Of a stretch of 64,000 bases of DNA, positions 34,676-42,811 are shown piece after piece. Source of the stretch: Epsilonproteobacteria bacterium UBA4036. GTDB taxonomy: Bacteria > Campylobacterota > Campylobacteria > Campylobacterales > Arcobacteraceae. The notes under the pieces were generated by a model, which saw nothing but the letters and a program-made list of their open reading frames with translations, was not told the origin of the DNA and made no database searches. Every line of letters starts with the position of its first letter. Position 1 is the first letter of the stretch. The translations under genes were made by a program, and so were the position numbers. The stretch is taken from positions 124,001 to 188,000 of the forward strand of contig DGAG01000011.1 of assembly GCA_002382325.1 (NCBI GenBank), written 5' to 3'.

Positions 34676-35833
34676 TTAAGTGTTTTTATAACTCCTAAGA
34701 ATCAAAAAAGAGCTACTGGAAATAAGAAGAATACTTATTGCAACGGGGGTTAAGTTATCGGTGTGAAACAGAAGTACCATGGAAGTAATCAATGCTCCTA
34801 TGCCAAATTGCACAACGCCAATAACAGAAGAGGCAACCCCTGCATTTTTGGAAAAACTTTCTAACGCCAAGGCGGTACAGTTACCATAAATAAAAGCATT
34901 CATTCCTATGTAAAGCGCGGTTAATACCATAATGGCATACAAACTGATCTCTTGTGCAATGAGAACAAAGAGCAATGCCGTTATCACTTGAAAACCAATG
35001 GCAAATTGTATGAGCAGAATACTTTTGTATTTTTCCAATAATTTAATATTGACTCGAATAAGCAACATCAACGTTAAAATACTCATACCAAAATAAAAAG
35101 GAAACATGTCAGTTGAAATGCCAAAATATTCAATATAAATATAAGAAGATTTCGCAATAAAAATAAACATCCCCGAAAATCCAAGCGCTAAAACCAGCAT
35201 AATTTTCATCGCTTGAGTATTCCTAAAAACAATCTTATACGACTCCAAGGCTTTGGTTTTGGTATAAGTATAGGTCTCATCAAAATCTTTATAAACAAAG
35301 AAAGCAACCACCAACGCATAAAGCGTTAAAAAGACAAAAATGGCTTCCCATTCAAAAAAGTGAATAATCAAAGAGCCTACAGCAGGAGCTAATAATGGAG
35401 CTAAACTGCGTACCGTTCCAATAAGTGAAAAGACTTTGGCCGCTTGTGTTCCATGAAACAAATCACGAACAGCGGCACTGGCATTAACCACAATAAGTCC
35501 TCCAAAAAAAGCTTCGATAAAGCGATAGATCCATAATTCAAAAATATGAGTACTAAAAATAATAATAAAACTGAAAAAGGCAAAGCCCAATAATCCAATA
35601 AGAGAGCTTTTTTTACGCCCCAAACGATCTGAAAGCACACCCCCAAAGATTTGCCCAATGGCAAAGCCAATTAAAAAGATTGCCAACGTTAATTCGACTT
35701 GTTCAATACCCACTTGAAAATCGTTTGCCATACTGGGAATCGAAGGAATATAAGTGTCCACCGCAACAGGAGCAACGGCAGATAAAATGGCTAAAAGTAC
35801 AATAAGATAAATATGATTGATGGGTTTTTTCAT
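34676..35833 (-). CDS. Bcr/CflA-family multidrug efflux MFS transporter
   Basis: A 385-residue transporter with about 12 membrane helices. The N-terminal VDTYIPSIPSMANDFQVGIE, IGQIFGGVLSDRLGRKKSSL (loop 2-3 motif of MFS) and AAVRDLFHGTQAAKVFSLIG segments are those of Bcr/CflA drug-proton antiporters. It lies nine bases after a MarR-type gene and is probably repressed by it. Confidence 0.9.
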   Translation of the reverse strand: MKKPINHIYLIVLLAILSAVAPVAVDTYIPSIPSMANDFQVGIEQVELTLAIFLIGFAIGQIFGGVLSDRLGRKKSSLIGLLGFAFFSFIIIFSTHIFELWIYRFIEAFFGGLIVVNASAAVRDLFHGTQAAKVFSLIGTVRSLAPLLAPAVGSLIIHFFEWEAIFVFLTLYALVVAFFVYKDFDETYTYTKTKALESYKIVFRNTQAMKIMLVLALGFSGMFIFIAKSSYIYIEYFGISTDMFPFYFGMSILTLMLLIRVNIKLLEKYKSILLIQFAIGFQVITALLFVLIAQEISLYAIMVLTALYIGMNAFIYGNCTALALESFSKNAGVASSVIGVVQFGIGALITSMVLLFHTDNLTPVAISILLISSSSFLILRSYKNT

Positions 35834-35842
35834 GAAGTTCTC

Positions 35843-36265
35843 TTAAATGGTTTGAGCGATTTTATCAAGGCTATTAAAGAAAAAAAGAGTCTCGTGTGTT
35901 TTCAAAGAGGCATTGAGTTTTGCTCGAAATTGATTAACCTCATTTTGACTTTGTTCCAAAATTTCTTCCCCTTTTAATGTCAGTTCAATCACTTTGAGTC
36001 GTTTATCTTTTTGAATATTGTTTTTTAATATCAAGCCTTTTTTTTCTAAAGCAAGGAGGGAACGACTGATGGTGGTTTTATCTTTTCCTAACAGTTGGGC
36101 AATCATGGTTTGATTGACATTTTTTTCAAATTTAATGATTTCTAATGTGGCTCGTTGTTCAACCGCAATATCATACTTTGCCAAAATCTTATTGAGTTGG
36201 ATATTTATAGCATTGGTGACTTTGTTGATTCGATAGCCCATAGAATTTTTTAAGACATACTCCAT
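35843..36265 (-). CDS. MarR-family transcriptional regulator
   Basis: A 140-residue winged-helix protein (NQTMIAQLLGKDKTTISRSL, LEKKGLILKNNIQKDKRLKV) of the MarR family. It is the first gene of an operon with the Bcr-type efflux pump. A 20-base inverted repeat 11-30 bases upstream of its ATG is the likely operator, so it should repress itself and the pump until a ligand binds. Confidence 0.9.
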   Translation of the reverse strand: MEYVLKNSMGYRINKVTNAINIQLNKILAKYDIAVEQRATLEIIKFEKNVNQTMIAQLLGKDKTTISRSLLALEKKGLILKNNIQKDKRLKVIELTLKGEEILEQSQNEVNQFRAKLNASLKTHETLFFFNSLDKIAQTI

Positions 36266-36275
36266 TGTGATCCTT

Positions 36276-36295
36276 ATAGTTGTATATGCAACTAT
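36276..36295. promoter_or_regulatory. MarR operator
   Basis: The 7-6-7 inverted repeat ATAGTTG-TATATG-CAACTAT lies 11-30 bases before the MarR-family start codon. Its length and the TTG...CAA half-sites are typical of MarR binding sites. Confidence 0.6.
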
Positions 36296-36397
36296 TACAT
36301 ATATTAGCTTTCTTTTCTCTTAGTTTTTATAACTATTTTTTAACGTACAATTTAAAAAAATGTACTATAATAATTTAAATTGACTTTAGGATTAGCG

Positions 36398-37453
36398 ATG
36401 TTAAGCCTTTTATTTATCTATTTTTGTATTGCCATTGGAATCTCATTTTTATGTTCCATTTTAGAGGCTGTTTTATTGAGCATAACCTCTTCACACATTG
36501 AAGTGGTTAAAACCAGAAATGAATCACTTGGACGATTGATGCACAAACAAAAAGAGCATATCAATATTTCTATTGGAGCCATTCTTACTCTTAATACGTT
36601 TGCTCATACCTTAGGTGCTGCGGGAGTAGGAAGTGAAGCCGTGAAACTCTTTGGCGAAGAGTATATGTTTTATATTTCAGCTGTTTTAACGATTTTGATT
36701 TTGGTGTTAAGTGAAATTATTCCTAAAACATTAGGAGCCACTTATTGGAAAAGTTTAAGTGGAATATCTACTCGAATTATCAGTCTTTTGGTCTTTTTAA
36801 CGTATCCCTTGGTGTTGGCAATGAATAACTTAACCAAATTTATGAACAAAGGCAATAAAGAGGCACTCAGCAGAGAAGAGATGGAAGTTATTATCAGTAT
36901 GGCTTACAGCAGCGGTGCAATCAAAGAAGAAGAGAGCAAAATCATGGAAAATTTGTTGCTTTTAGATGAGATTAAAGTGCAACAAATTCTTACGCCTCGA
37001 AGTGTATTGTTCAGTGTTTCAAAAAAAGAGTTGCTTGACTCCTTTGAGAATAAACAGACATCTTTAAATTTCAATCAATTTAAAGAGTACTCTCGCGTTC
37101 CTATCTATGAAGACTCCATTGATAATATTATTGGAGTGGTGATTTCCAAAGAGTATTTCCATGAATACATCACCAATGAGCTTACAAACAAAGAAGAGTT
37201 AATTAAGCCTGTGTATAAAATCAATGAAAATATTCCCGTTTCAAAAGTGTTAAATCTCTTTTTGGGGAGAAAAGAACACCTTTTTATCGTCACGGATAAT
37301 TATGATCAAACCGAAGGAGTGGTTACCTTAGAAGATGCCATTGAAACCCTTTTAGGGGTTGAAATTGTAGATGAGTTGGACAAAAATATTGACCTAAGAG
37401 AAGTGGCAAAACTCAAAATGAAACTTATGCGAAAACAGCGAGTCAATTTTTAA
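36398..37453 (+). CDS. CNNM/CBS-domain membrane protein
   Basis: A 351-residue protein with an N-terminal CNNM (DUF21) membrane domain of about four helices (residues 1-165; EAVLLSITSSHIEVVK, SEIIPKTLGATYW) and a pair of CBS domains (about 190-320; ILTPRSVLFSV, VVTLEDAIETLLGVEIVDE). Relatives are CorC/CorB-like magnesium or cobalt efflux proteins. It lacks the C-terminal CorC-HlyC domain and is shorter than the typical member. ATG at 36398 is preferred over TTG at 36380 because AGGA lies seven bases upstream. Its end overlaps the convergent phosphatase gene by 11 bases. Confidence 0.87.
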   Translation: MLSLLFIYFCIAIGISFLCSILEAVLLSITSSHIEVVKTRNESLGRLMHKQKEHINISIGAILTLNTFAHTLGAAGVGSEAVKLFGEEYMFYISAVLTILILVLSEIIPKTLGATYWKSLSGISTRIISLLVFLTYPLVLAMNNLTKFMNKGNKEALSREEMEVIISMAYSSGAIKEEESKIMENLLLLDEIKVQQILTPRSVLFSVSKKELLDSFENKQTSLNFNQFKEYSRVPIYEDSIDNIIGVVISKEYFHEYITNELTNKEELIKPVYKINENIPVSKVLNLFLGRKEHLFIVTDNYDQTEGVVTLEDAIETLLGVEIVDELDKNIDLREVAKLKMKLMRKQRVNF

Positions 37454-38096
37454 TAATATCCAAAATCTCAAGAGGATGTTGTACCAAATAATCTGCTTGA
37501 GCCTCTTGCAGTTCTTCTTTGGTTCTAAAGCCCCATAACACACCAATACTTTTCATATTGGCATTATGTGCCGTGTGAATATCTGTGGGGGTATCGCCTA
37601 CAAAAAGAATCTCTTGTGGGGCAAGATTAAACGCATTGGCAATGCTTAATGCTCCTTGTGGATGAGGTTTTTTAGGCACGTCTTGTTTTTGTCCATGCAC
37701 TTGTGAAAAGTTAAACTCCCTAAAGAGTGCTTGTGCATATTTAAGTGTAAATTGATGAGGTTTATTGGATAAAATCCCCAATTGTATAGGCAAACTATTT
37801 AATGCTTTGAGTAATTCATAAATGCCTTCATACGGTTGCGTTGTATCGCACAATGATTGATTATATACTTCTAAATATCGAGTTAAAATAGAGTCAATGA
37901 GTTGAGCAGAACTCTTTTTTGGCACAGCTCGTTGAATCAAATATAACGCACCATCGCCTACAAATTGATTGTAACTGCTTAAAGGATGAGTGGGCAGATT
38001 AAACTCTTTTAACACTTCATTCATACTTTGAGCGATCTCTTCAAGAGAATCCAGTAAAGTTCCATCTAAATCAAAAATAATGCCTTTGGTTTTCAT
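37443..38096 (-). CDS. HAD-family phosphatase, phosphoglycolate phosphatase-like
   Basis: A 217-residue HAD hydrolase with all four motifs: DLDGTLLDS (motif I), LSNKP (II), KKPHP (III, lysine) and FVGDTPTDIHTAHNANM (IV), and a small helical cap between. Sequence and length fit the Gph/phosphoglycolate phosphatase group, although several HAD phosphatases look alike and the substrate is not certain. Confidence 0.87.
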   Translation of the reverse strand: MKTKGIIFDLDGTLLDSLEEIAQSMNEVLKEFNLPTHPLSSYNQFVGDGALYLIQRAVPKKSSAQLIDSILTRYLEVYNQSLCDTTQPYEGIYELLKALNSLPIQLGILSNKPHQFTLKYAQALFREFNFSQVHGQKQDVPKKPHPQGALSIANAFNLAPQEILFVGDTPTDIHTAHNANMKSIGVLWGFRTKEELQEAQADYLVQHPLEILDIIKN

Positions 38097-38177
38097 CGTT
38101 TTCCTTTATTTTGATACCACATTTTTATCAAAAACAAACCCAATAGTAACTAAAAGAGAAAAATCAAACGCTTCTTT

Positions 38178-39350
38178 TTATCTCTGTTTAGATTTTGAAA
38201 AGATAAATGCACTCAACGCTGCACTCATACACAACACCATACAAATGAAAAAAACCGTGTTAAAACTGCCACTTAGGTCATACATATAACCTGCAAGTAC
38301 AGGTGCAATGGCTTGACCTATGGCAAAAATAATGGTAATCATCGAAAAGACTTGAGCGGTTTTGTGTTTTCCAAAGTGTATGGAGGTAAGAAGAGTAATC
38401 AGTGGTGGAATACTCCATGCTGAAAATCCAAACAATACAGAAGAAAAAATCAAGAAGGAATAAGGGGTGTCAAATGCTAAAATCATATGAGAAACGCCCA
38501 AACAAGAATAGACAAGCACTAAGGTTTTATACCCACCAATTTTATCTGCGAGTGACCCCAAAATGGGGCTTGAAATCAAAGACATCAATCCAAGAACAGC
38601 CCAAAAATTTCCGCCTTGGTGAATGTCTATGGCATATTTATCCATGACGGCATAAACAAAATAAGTGATATAAACCACATAAGTTATGCCAAATACAAAA
38701 TAGATCCACGTAATTTTCCAAAAAGCTTTTTGGAAAAGTGTGGCTTTTATATTAAAAGAGGCTTCCTCTTTTTGTGCAAGATTTTCATTTGAAGTTAGTG
38801 TAAATTTTGCAATAAGGGCAATTAAAAGGGTTAAAAAAGCAAAACTGTTCCATGATATTTTCCACGCATTCGTTTGCACCCATGTTTCAATCCACGGAAC
38901 ATAAAAACCTGAAAAAATTATCGCATAACCAAAACCGGCGATAATAAATCCTAACGCCTTTCCTCTTTTTTCTTGAGGAATAATGTGGGCAATGTAAACC
39001 ATAATAGCAACATTGGAAATGGCACTGAAAAAACCACTTAAAGCATAAAATAGTGCTACGATTTCATAAGTGTTTGTTAGGGTCATACACCCCATACTAA
39101 GAGCTTGTAAGAGCAAAGTTGAAGCAATCAAAGAAGAAGCTTCAATTCGTTTGTATAAATAACTGACAAAAAAAATACCCATAAAATAGCCCAAAAAATT
39201 TGCGGTTCCAATGGCTCCTGAAAGGGTTGTTGAGATACTTAAGCTTTGCTCTAAATTGGGTAAAATCATACCAAAACCAAATCGTCCTAAGCCTAAACAA
39301 GCGAATAAAATGAGTAAAGAGCTTAAGAGAATGGTTCGGTAAGATTTCAT
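38178..39350 (-). CDS. YbfB/YjiJ-family MFS transporter
   Basis: A 390-residue protein with about 12 membrane helices. LGLGRFGFGMILPNLEQSLS near the N-terminus is characteristic of the YbfB/YjiJ family. The substrate is unknown. It begins one base after the end codon region of the small membrane protein upstream (39351), so the two are probably co-transcribed. Confidence 0.87.
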   Translation of the reverse strand: MKSYRTILLSSLLILFACLGLGRFGFGMILPNLEQSLSISTTLSGAIGTANFLGYFMGIFFVSYLYKRIEASSLIASTLLLQALSMGCMTLTNTYEIVALFYALSGFFSAISNVAIMVYIAHIIPQEKRGKALGFIIAGFGYAIIFSGFYVPWIETWVQTNAWKISWNSFAFLTLLIALIAKFTLTSNENLAQKEEASFNIKATLFQKAFWKITWIYFVFGITYVVYITYFVYAVMDKYAIDIHQGGNFWAVLGLMSLISSPILGSLADKIGGYKTLVLVYSCLGVSHMILAFDTPYSFLIFSSVLFGFSAWSIPPLITLLTSIHFGKHKTAQVFSMITIIFAIGQAIAPVLAGYMYDLSGSFNTVFFICMVLCMSAALSAFIFSKSKQR

Positions 39351-39749
39351 TTACATTTGTAATGATTTAAGCAGTTTAATAAAGTTTTGAGTGTGGATTT
39401 TCCCCACATATAAGTATATAAACGTTACGACAACAATATTAATATGAATCAATGCTTCGGTGGTGGAAAAAGTGACCATTAAAATACCAATAAGCAAAAT
39501 AAAAAAAGGGTATGCAAATTTGATAAGCGCATTGTCTTTTTGCAGTTGTATCTCATAATCAAGTCGATTAACTTGGATGAACTCTTTATCTTCTTGGGTT
39601 AATTTATTTTTCTCTTTAAGCGCAATTAATTTGTGGATGACATCCATTTTCTTTTTGTATTGAAAGAATTTATAGATAATTCCCACTACAACAATCAATG
39701 AGGCAACATTTGAAATAATTTCCAATGGGAAACCAGCTGTTTCATTCAT
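39351..39749 (-). CDS. Hypothetical small membrane protein
   Basis: A 132-residue protein I cannot assign. It has one membrane helix near the N-terminus (ISNVASLIVVVGIIYKFF), a charged middle part (KLIALKEKNKLTQEDKEFIQ) and two helices at the C-terminal end (FAYPFFILLIGILMVTF and HINIVVVTFIYLYVG). It directly precedes the YbfB-type carrier gene. Confidence 0.65.
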   Translation of the reverse strand: MNETAGFPLEIISNVASLIVVVGIIYKFFQYKKKMDVIHKLIALKEKNKLTQEDKEFIQVNRLDYEIQLQKDNALIKFAYPFFILLIGILMVTFSTTEALIHINIVVVTFIYLYVGKIHTQNFIKLLKSLQM

Positions 39750-39859
39750 TTTAAACCTTTAAATTTTTTTAATATAGTACAAAAAAAAGGATAAATTTAA
39801 CCAAATATTAACCCTTGAATATAGTATAATCCAAGAAAATTTGTAAAAAGTTAAATCAT

Positions 39860-40366
39860 TTGAAAAAAAGTAACGCATTTACCCCTATTTTGGTCTTTAT
39901 CATTGTTTTAGTGGGTGTTTTATTTGTCTTTGTTCCGGCAGTTAAAACCTCTGTTTTTCAATTGCAAAACGAGCTTAAGACTCTTCTTGTTTCTCATTAT
40001 GCCATTAATGGTTGGCTTCTTCTTTTTTTAGTTGTATTTGCACTGATTGGTTTAGGTGGGGTGTTGTACAAAATTTATTACATCAAACCCAAAAAATCAA
40101 TTTATGCTCATCATACCGTTCAAGAGATTAAAAATGCTGTATGGAAATGGCATTGGAATGAAAATAAGATTGAGCAGTTATGGTGTTTTTGTCCTACGTG
40201 CAACGATGAACTTTCCTATGATACAGACCATTTGCTGCAAACCATTACCTTTTCATGTGAGCGATGCAACAAAGAAGTCTCAAAGTTCAATTCTCAAAAT
40301 ATCAATGCCGTATTGGCATTTGTTAAAAATGAAATTCGTCGTATTTTAAGAAAAAACAAAAAATAA
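39860..40366 (+). CDS. Hypothetical membrane protein with a zinc-ribbon-like tail
   Basis: A 168-residue protein. Two membrane helices (PILVFIIVLVGVLFVFVPAV and GWLLLFLVVFALIGLGGVLY) are followed by a cytoplasmic part with two paired cysteines, CFCPTCNDEL and SCERCNKE, arranged like a zinc ribbon, and a basic C-terminus. The start appears to be TTG with no strong ribosome-binding site, so a later start is possible. The function is unknown. Confidence 0.6.
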   Translation: MKKSNAFTPILVFIIVLVGVLFVFVPAVKTSVFQLQNELKTLLVSHYAINGWLLLFLVVFALIGLGGVLYKIYYIKPKKSIYAHHTVQEIKNAVWKWHWNENKIEQLWCFCPTCNDELSYDTDHLLQTITFSCERCNKEVSKFNSQNINAVLAFVKNEIRRILRKNKK

Positions 40367-40394
40367 CATAAACATTATATTGGTATAAAATAAC

Positions 40395-40423
40395 TTTACA
40401 TATTGTCAAAAATACGTTATAAT
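40395..40423 (+). promoter_or_regulatory. Sigma-70-type promoter of the YchJ-YaaA pair
   Basis: TTTACA (40395-40400) and TATAAT (40418-40423) are separated by exactly 17 bases, about 60 bases upstream of the YchJ-like start codon. This is the best vegetative promoter match I found in the window. Confidence 0.65.
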
Positions 40424-40485
40424 TTCTTAGATGTATCGTATGGTTTTGAAGAAATAATTTTAGGCACCATGTGTAAAGGATACCT

Positions 40486-40908
40486 ATGAGATACAATGGT
40501 AACTTACTTTGTCCGTGCAACAGTGGCAAAAAATATAAAAAATGTTGCAAAAGAGTTCATGATGGTTTGGTGGATGTTAAAAATGCTTTGGAGTTGATGG
40601 TTTCACGATACAGTGCGTATGCGGTGGGGCGTTGTGAATACATTATTCAAACAACACATAAATCCAATGAACAGTTTATGCACAACGTCAATGTGTGGTT
40701 TGACGAGATTGAAGAGTTTTCCTCTAATACGTCCTTTAAACAGTTGATTATTTTGGACTACAGTGAAAAGGAGCAAGAGGCTTTTGTTACGTTTCAGGCG
40801 AAGTTACACCAAAATGGCAACGATTTTTCATTGACGGAACAGAGTCGTTTTATTAAAGAAGATGAAAAATGGTATTATCAACAAGCAGAAATATTTGAAG
40901 AGATTTGA
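40486..40908 (+). CDS. YchJ-family SEC-C motif protein
   Basis: A 140-residue protein. The N-terminal SEC-C zinc motif CPCNSGKKYKKCC (C-x-C-x8-CC) is followed by an NTF2-like domain with LELMVSRYSAYAVGRCEYII, the YchJ signature, and ends EDEKWYYQQAEIF. YchJ proteins have no firmly known function. It is nine bases upstream of a yaaA homologue. Confidence 0.88.
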   Translation: MRYNGNLLCPCNSGKKYKKCCKRVHDGLVDVKNALELMVSRYSAYAVGRCEYIIQTTHKSNEQFMHNVNVWFDEIEEFSSNTSFKQLIILDYSEKEQEAFVTFQAKLHQNGNDFSLTEQSRFIKEDEKWYYQQAEIFEEI

Positions 40909-40917
40909 AAGGGCATT

Positions 40918-41655
40918 GTGAAAATATTATTGGCACCCGCAGAGACAAAAAATGAAGGAGGCATTAATCGCCCCTTAGGTAAAGAGAATTTTAAATTTCA
41001 TGAGTTATTTCCTTTTCAAGAAGAGATACTTAAACGCTATGAAAAGCATATTCACTCATTAAATTTAGAAAAATTAAGTCAATGGTTTGGGCTTAAAAAT
41101 CTCAAAGAAGTTGAAAAATATCAACAAAGTTTATACACACAACCTATGATGAAAGCCATACAGCGTTATAACGGTGTTGCTTTTGATGCCTTAGATTATG
41201 CTACCCTTCCTGCTAAAGCTCAACACTATATTGATGATAGTGTGATTGTGTTTTCAAATTTATTTGGGGTATTGAGTGCTTCAGATTTGATTCCTAACTA
41301 CAAGTATAAACAAGGAGCGAAACTGCCTGAAGTGGTGGTAGAAAAATACTATAATGAAAATATCTCTTCATTTTTAGATGAACATTTGGGTGAGGAGATT
41401 TTGGATTTAAGAGCAGGATTTTATGAAAAATTTTATCAACCCAAACACGCCAAAGTCTTAACCTTTAAATTTATTAAAGAGGGAAAAGTGGTCAGTCATT
41501 GGGCAAAACATTACCGAGGAAAGCTTTTAAGACAGATTGTCTTACATAATATTCAGAACTTTTCCGAATTTATGAGTGTCGAGTTTGATGAGTTAAAACT
41601 GCTTGAAATTCAAGAAAAGAAAAATGTCAAACTGCTTATTTTGGATATTGTGTAA
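40918..41655 (+). CDS. yaaA: YaaA-family peroxide stress protein
   Basis: A 245-residue member of the YaaA/DUF328 family: KILLAPAETKNEGG at the start, RYNGVAFDALDYATLPAKAQ, VFSNLFGVLSASDLIPNYK, and the C-terminal AKHYRGKLLRQIV. In Escherichia coli YaaA lowers free intracellular iron and limits DNA damage after peroxide stress. The start is GTG, preceded by GAAAGGG. It is co-transcribed with the YchJ-like gene. Confidence 0.88.
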   Translation: MKILLAPAETKNEGGINRPLGKENFKFHELFPFQEEILKRYEKHIHSLNLEKLSQWFGLKNLKEVEKYQQSLYTQPMMKAIQRYNGVAFDALDYATLPAKAQHYIDDSVIVFSNLFGVLSASDLIPNYKYKQGAKLPEVVVEKYYNENISSFLDEHLGEEILDLRAGFYEKFYQPKHAKVLTFKFIKEGKVVSHWAKHYRGKLLRQIVLHNIQNFSEFMSVEFDELKLLEIQEKKNVKLLILDIV

Positions 41656-41732
41656 CTCAATATTGTGCATAAATCACTTCTTTAAGTAAGAGTTGTATAA
41701 AATGGCTCTGAATTTTAGTAAGGATGATTATT

Positions 41733-42074
41733 ATGGCATTATTGGACAATGAAAAATGTGTACTGCCTTTAAGCAGTATAGCTGAACTTTTAAATGCAAA
41801 GGTTCGTACGCTTAAAATGTATGAAGAAAAAGGGTTACTGCCTCAAAAAGAGAACAGCATTAAAAAACTCTACTCAATTAACGACGTTAAATTGATTGCC
41901 TTTGTGCACTATTTAGCCAACATTAAAAAAATCAATGCCAATGGCATTAAATATATTTTAGAGATGATTGAAAATAACATGGATGAAAAAAACAGAAATG
42001 AATTTCTCGATATTGTTGAAACACGATTGGAATCGGTTTCAAGCAATGAAATCCAAGATTTTGACTCTTTCTAA
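41733..42074 (+). CDS. MerR-family transcriptional regulator (HspR-like)
   Basis: A 113-residue protein with an N-terminal MerR helix-turn-helix (LPLSSIAELLNAKVRTLKMY, EEKGLLPQKENSIKKLYSIN) and a short helical dimerisation part (KKINANGIKYILEMIENNMD). It lacks metal-binding cysteines beyond one at the N-terminus (EKCVLP). Its small size resembles HspR, but no chaperone gene is next to it; the next gene is ectA, 239 bases on. ATG at 41733 is chosen because AAGGA is eight bases upstream. Confidence 0.8.
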   Translation: MALLDNEKCVLPLSSIAELLNAKVRTLKMYEEKGLLPQKENSIKKLYSINDVKLIAFVHYLANIKKINANGIKYILEMIENNMDEKNRNEFLDIVETRLESVSSNEIQDFDSF

Positions 42075-42130
42075 GCAAGCCTTTTCTCAACTATCATAAA
42101 AAAACTTTAAAAAAAGCAAAAATTAATCAC

Positions 42131-42144
42131 AAATTTCGAAATTT
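42131..42144. promoter_or_regulatory. 14-base palindrome in the merR-ectA gap
   Basis: A perfect palindrome, AAATTTCGAAATTT. It lies about 170 bases upstream of ectA. A role as a regulator site is possible but nothing else supports it. Confidence 0.25.
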
Positions 42145-42149
42145 ATAAA

Positions 42150-42173
42150 GAAGCACCATCAAATGGTCGCTTC
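42150..42173. other. Stable hairpin in the merR-ectA gap
   Basis: GAAGC+ACCAT pairs with ATGGT+GCTTC across a three-base loop, with one bulged C. Ten base pairs in AT-rich surroundings is notable. There is no T-run on the plus strand; on the minus strand TTTATAAATTT follows, so it may be a weak terminator or part of a short RNA. Confidence 0.4.
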
Positions 42174-42250
42174 AGTCCAATCAAAAAACGTATAAATGAC
42201 ACTCTTTAAGCTTTAAATAAGCTAGCTATGTTATAAATACACATATCAAA

Positions 42251-42294
42251 TGTAAATAAATTACACAATATATGTAATAAATTTACACAAATTA
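42251..42294 (+). promoter_or_regulatory. Tandem 22-bp operator-like repeat upstream of ectA
   Basis: Two adjacent 22-base units (42251-42272 and 42273-42294) agree at 17 of 22 positions. Each starts with a TGTAA-N5-TTACA palindrome (42251-42265 and 42273-42287) and contains TTACACAA. The repeat distance of 22 bp is two helical turns, as for paired operators. It ends 18 bases before the ectA ATG, so it overlaps the expected promoter. The embedded HsrA-like regulator is the prime candidate to bind it. Confidence 0.65.
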
Positions 42295-42312
42295 TGTTGA
42301 TTAAGGACGTTA

Positions 42313-42798
42313 ATGGACTCCAAGATAGAATTGAGGAAACCCAAAAAAGAAGATGCTAAAAAAATAGTGAATTTAATAAAAGTAGGAGGAACGTTAGATT
42401 TAAATTCTGAATATCTTTATTTATTACAAACGACACACTTTCAAGAGAGTTGTTGTGTTGCAGTATGGGAAGATGAAATTGTTGGCTTTGTTTCAGGCTA
42501 TAGAATACCCAATGAAAATAACCAACTTTTTATATGGCAAGTTGCTGTTGCAAAAGCATTACGAGGACAAAACTTAGCCATGCGTATGATTATGTATATC
42601 GCTGACAATCTCAACACCCAATACATCGTTTCAACCGTATCTCCCAGTAACCACTCTTCCATACGAGTATTTCAAAAAATCGCACAAAGTTTAAACGCAA
42701 AATTAACCAACGTAGTGTTATTTGAAATCAATGATTTTAATGAAGCACATGAAGAAGAAGTTCAATATACCATTGGACCATTTACACTAAAAAAATAA
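42313..42798 (+). CDS. ectA: L-2,4-diaminobutyrate acetyltransferase (ectoine step 2)
   Basis: A 161-residue GNAT-fold enzyme that acetylates diaminobutyrate. EctA features are present: LRKPKKEDAKKIVNLIKVGG, FVSGYRIPNENNQLFIWQVA, VAKALRGQNLAMRMIMYIAD (acetyl-CoA loop) and TVSPSNHSSIRVFQKIA. It is the first gene of ectA-ectB-ectC-regulator-ask, with AAGGA as ribosome-binding site and a tandem repeat just upstream. Ectoine is an osmoprotectant, so this gene set points to a marine or saline habitat. Confidence 0.95.
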   Translation: MDSKIELRKPKKEDAKKIVNLIKVGGTLDLNSEYLYLLQTTHFQESCCVAVWEDEIVGFVSGYRIPNENNQLFIWQVAVAKALRGQNLAMRMIMYIADNLNTQYIVSTVSPSNHSSIRVFQKIAQSLNAKLTNVVLFEINDFNEAHEEEVQYTIGPFTLKK

Positions 42799-42811
42799 TA
42801 AAGGCAATACC

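Noticed and set aside
41733..42074. The MerR-family gene as ectoine regulator
   Set aside because: It is 239 bases from ectA with its own context, and a regulator gene lies inside the operon; a role cannot be excluded but nothing supports it.
42203..42218. TTTAAG-CTTTAAA as an HsrA-type binding site upstream of ectA
   Set aside because: The half-sites are not properly arranged and the region is so AT-rich that such matches are expected by chance.
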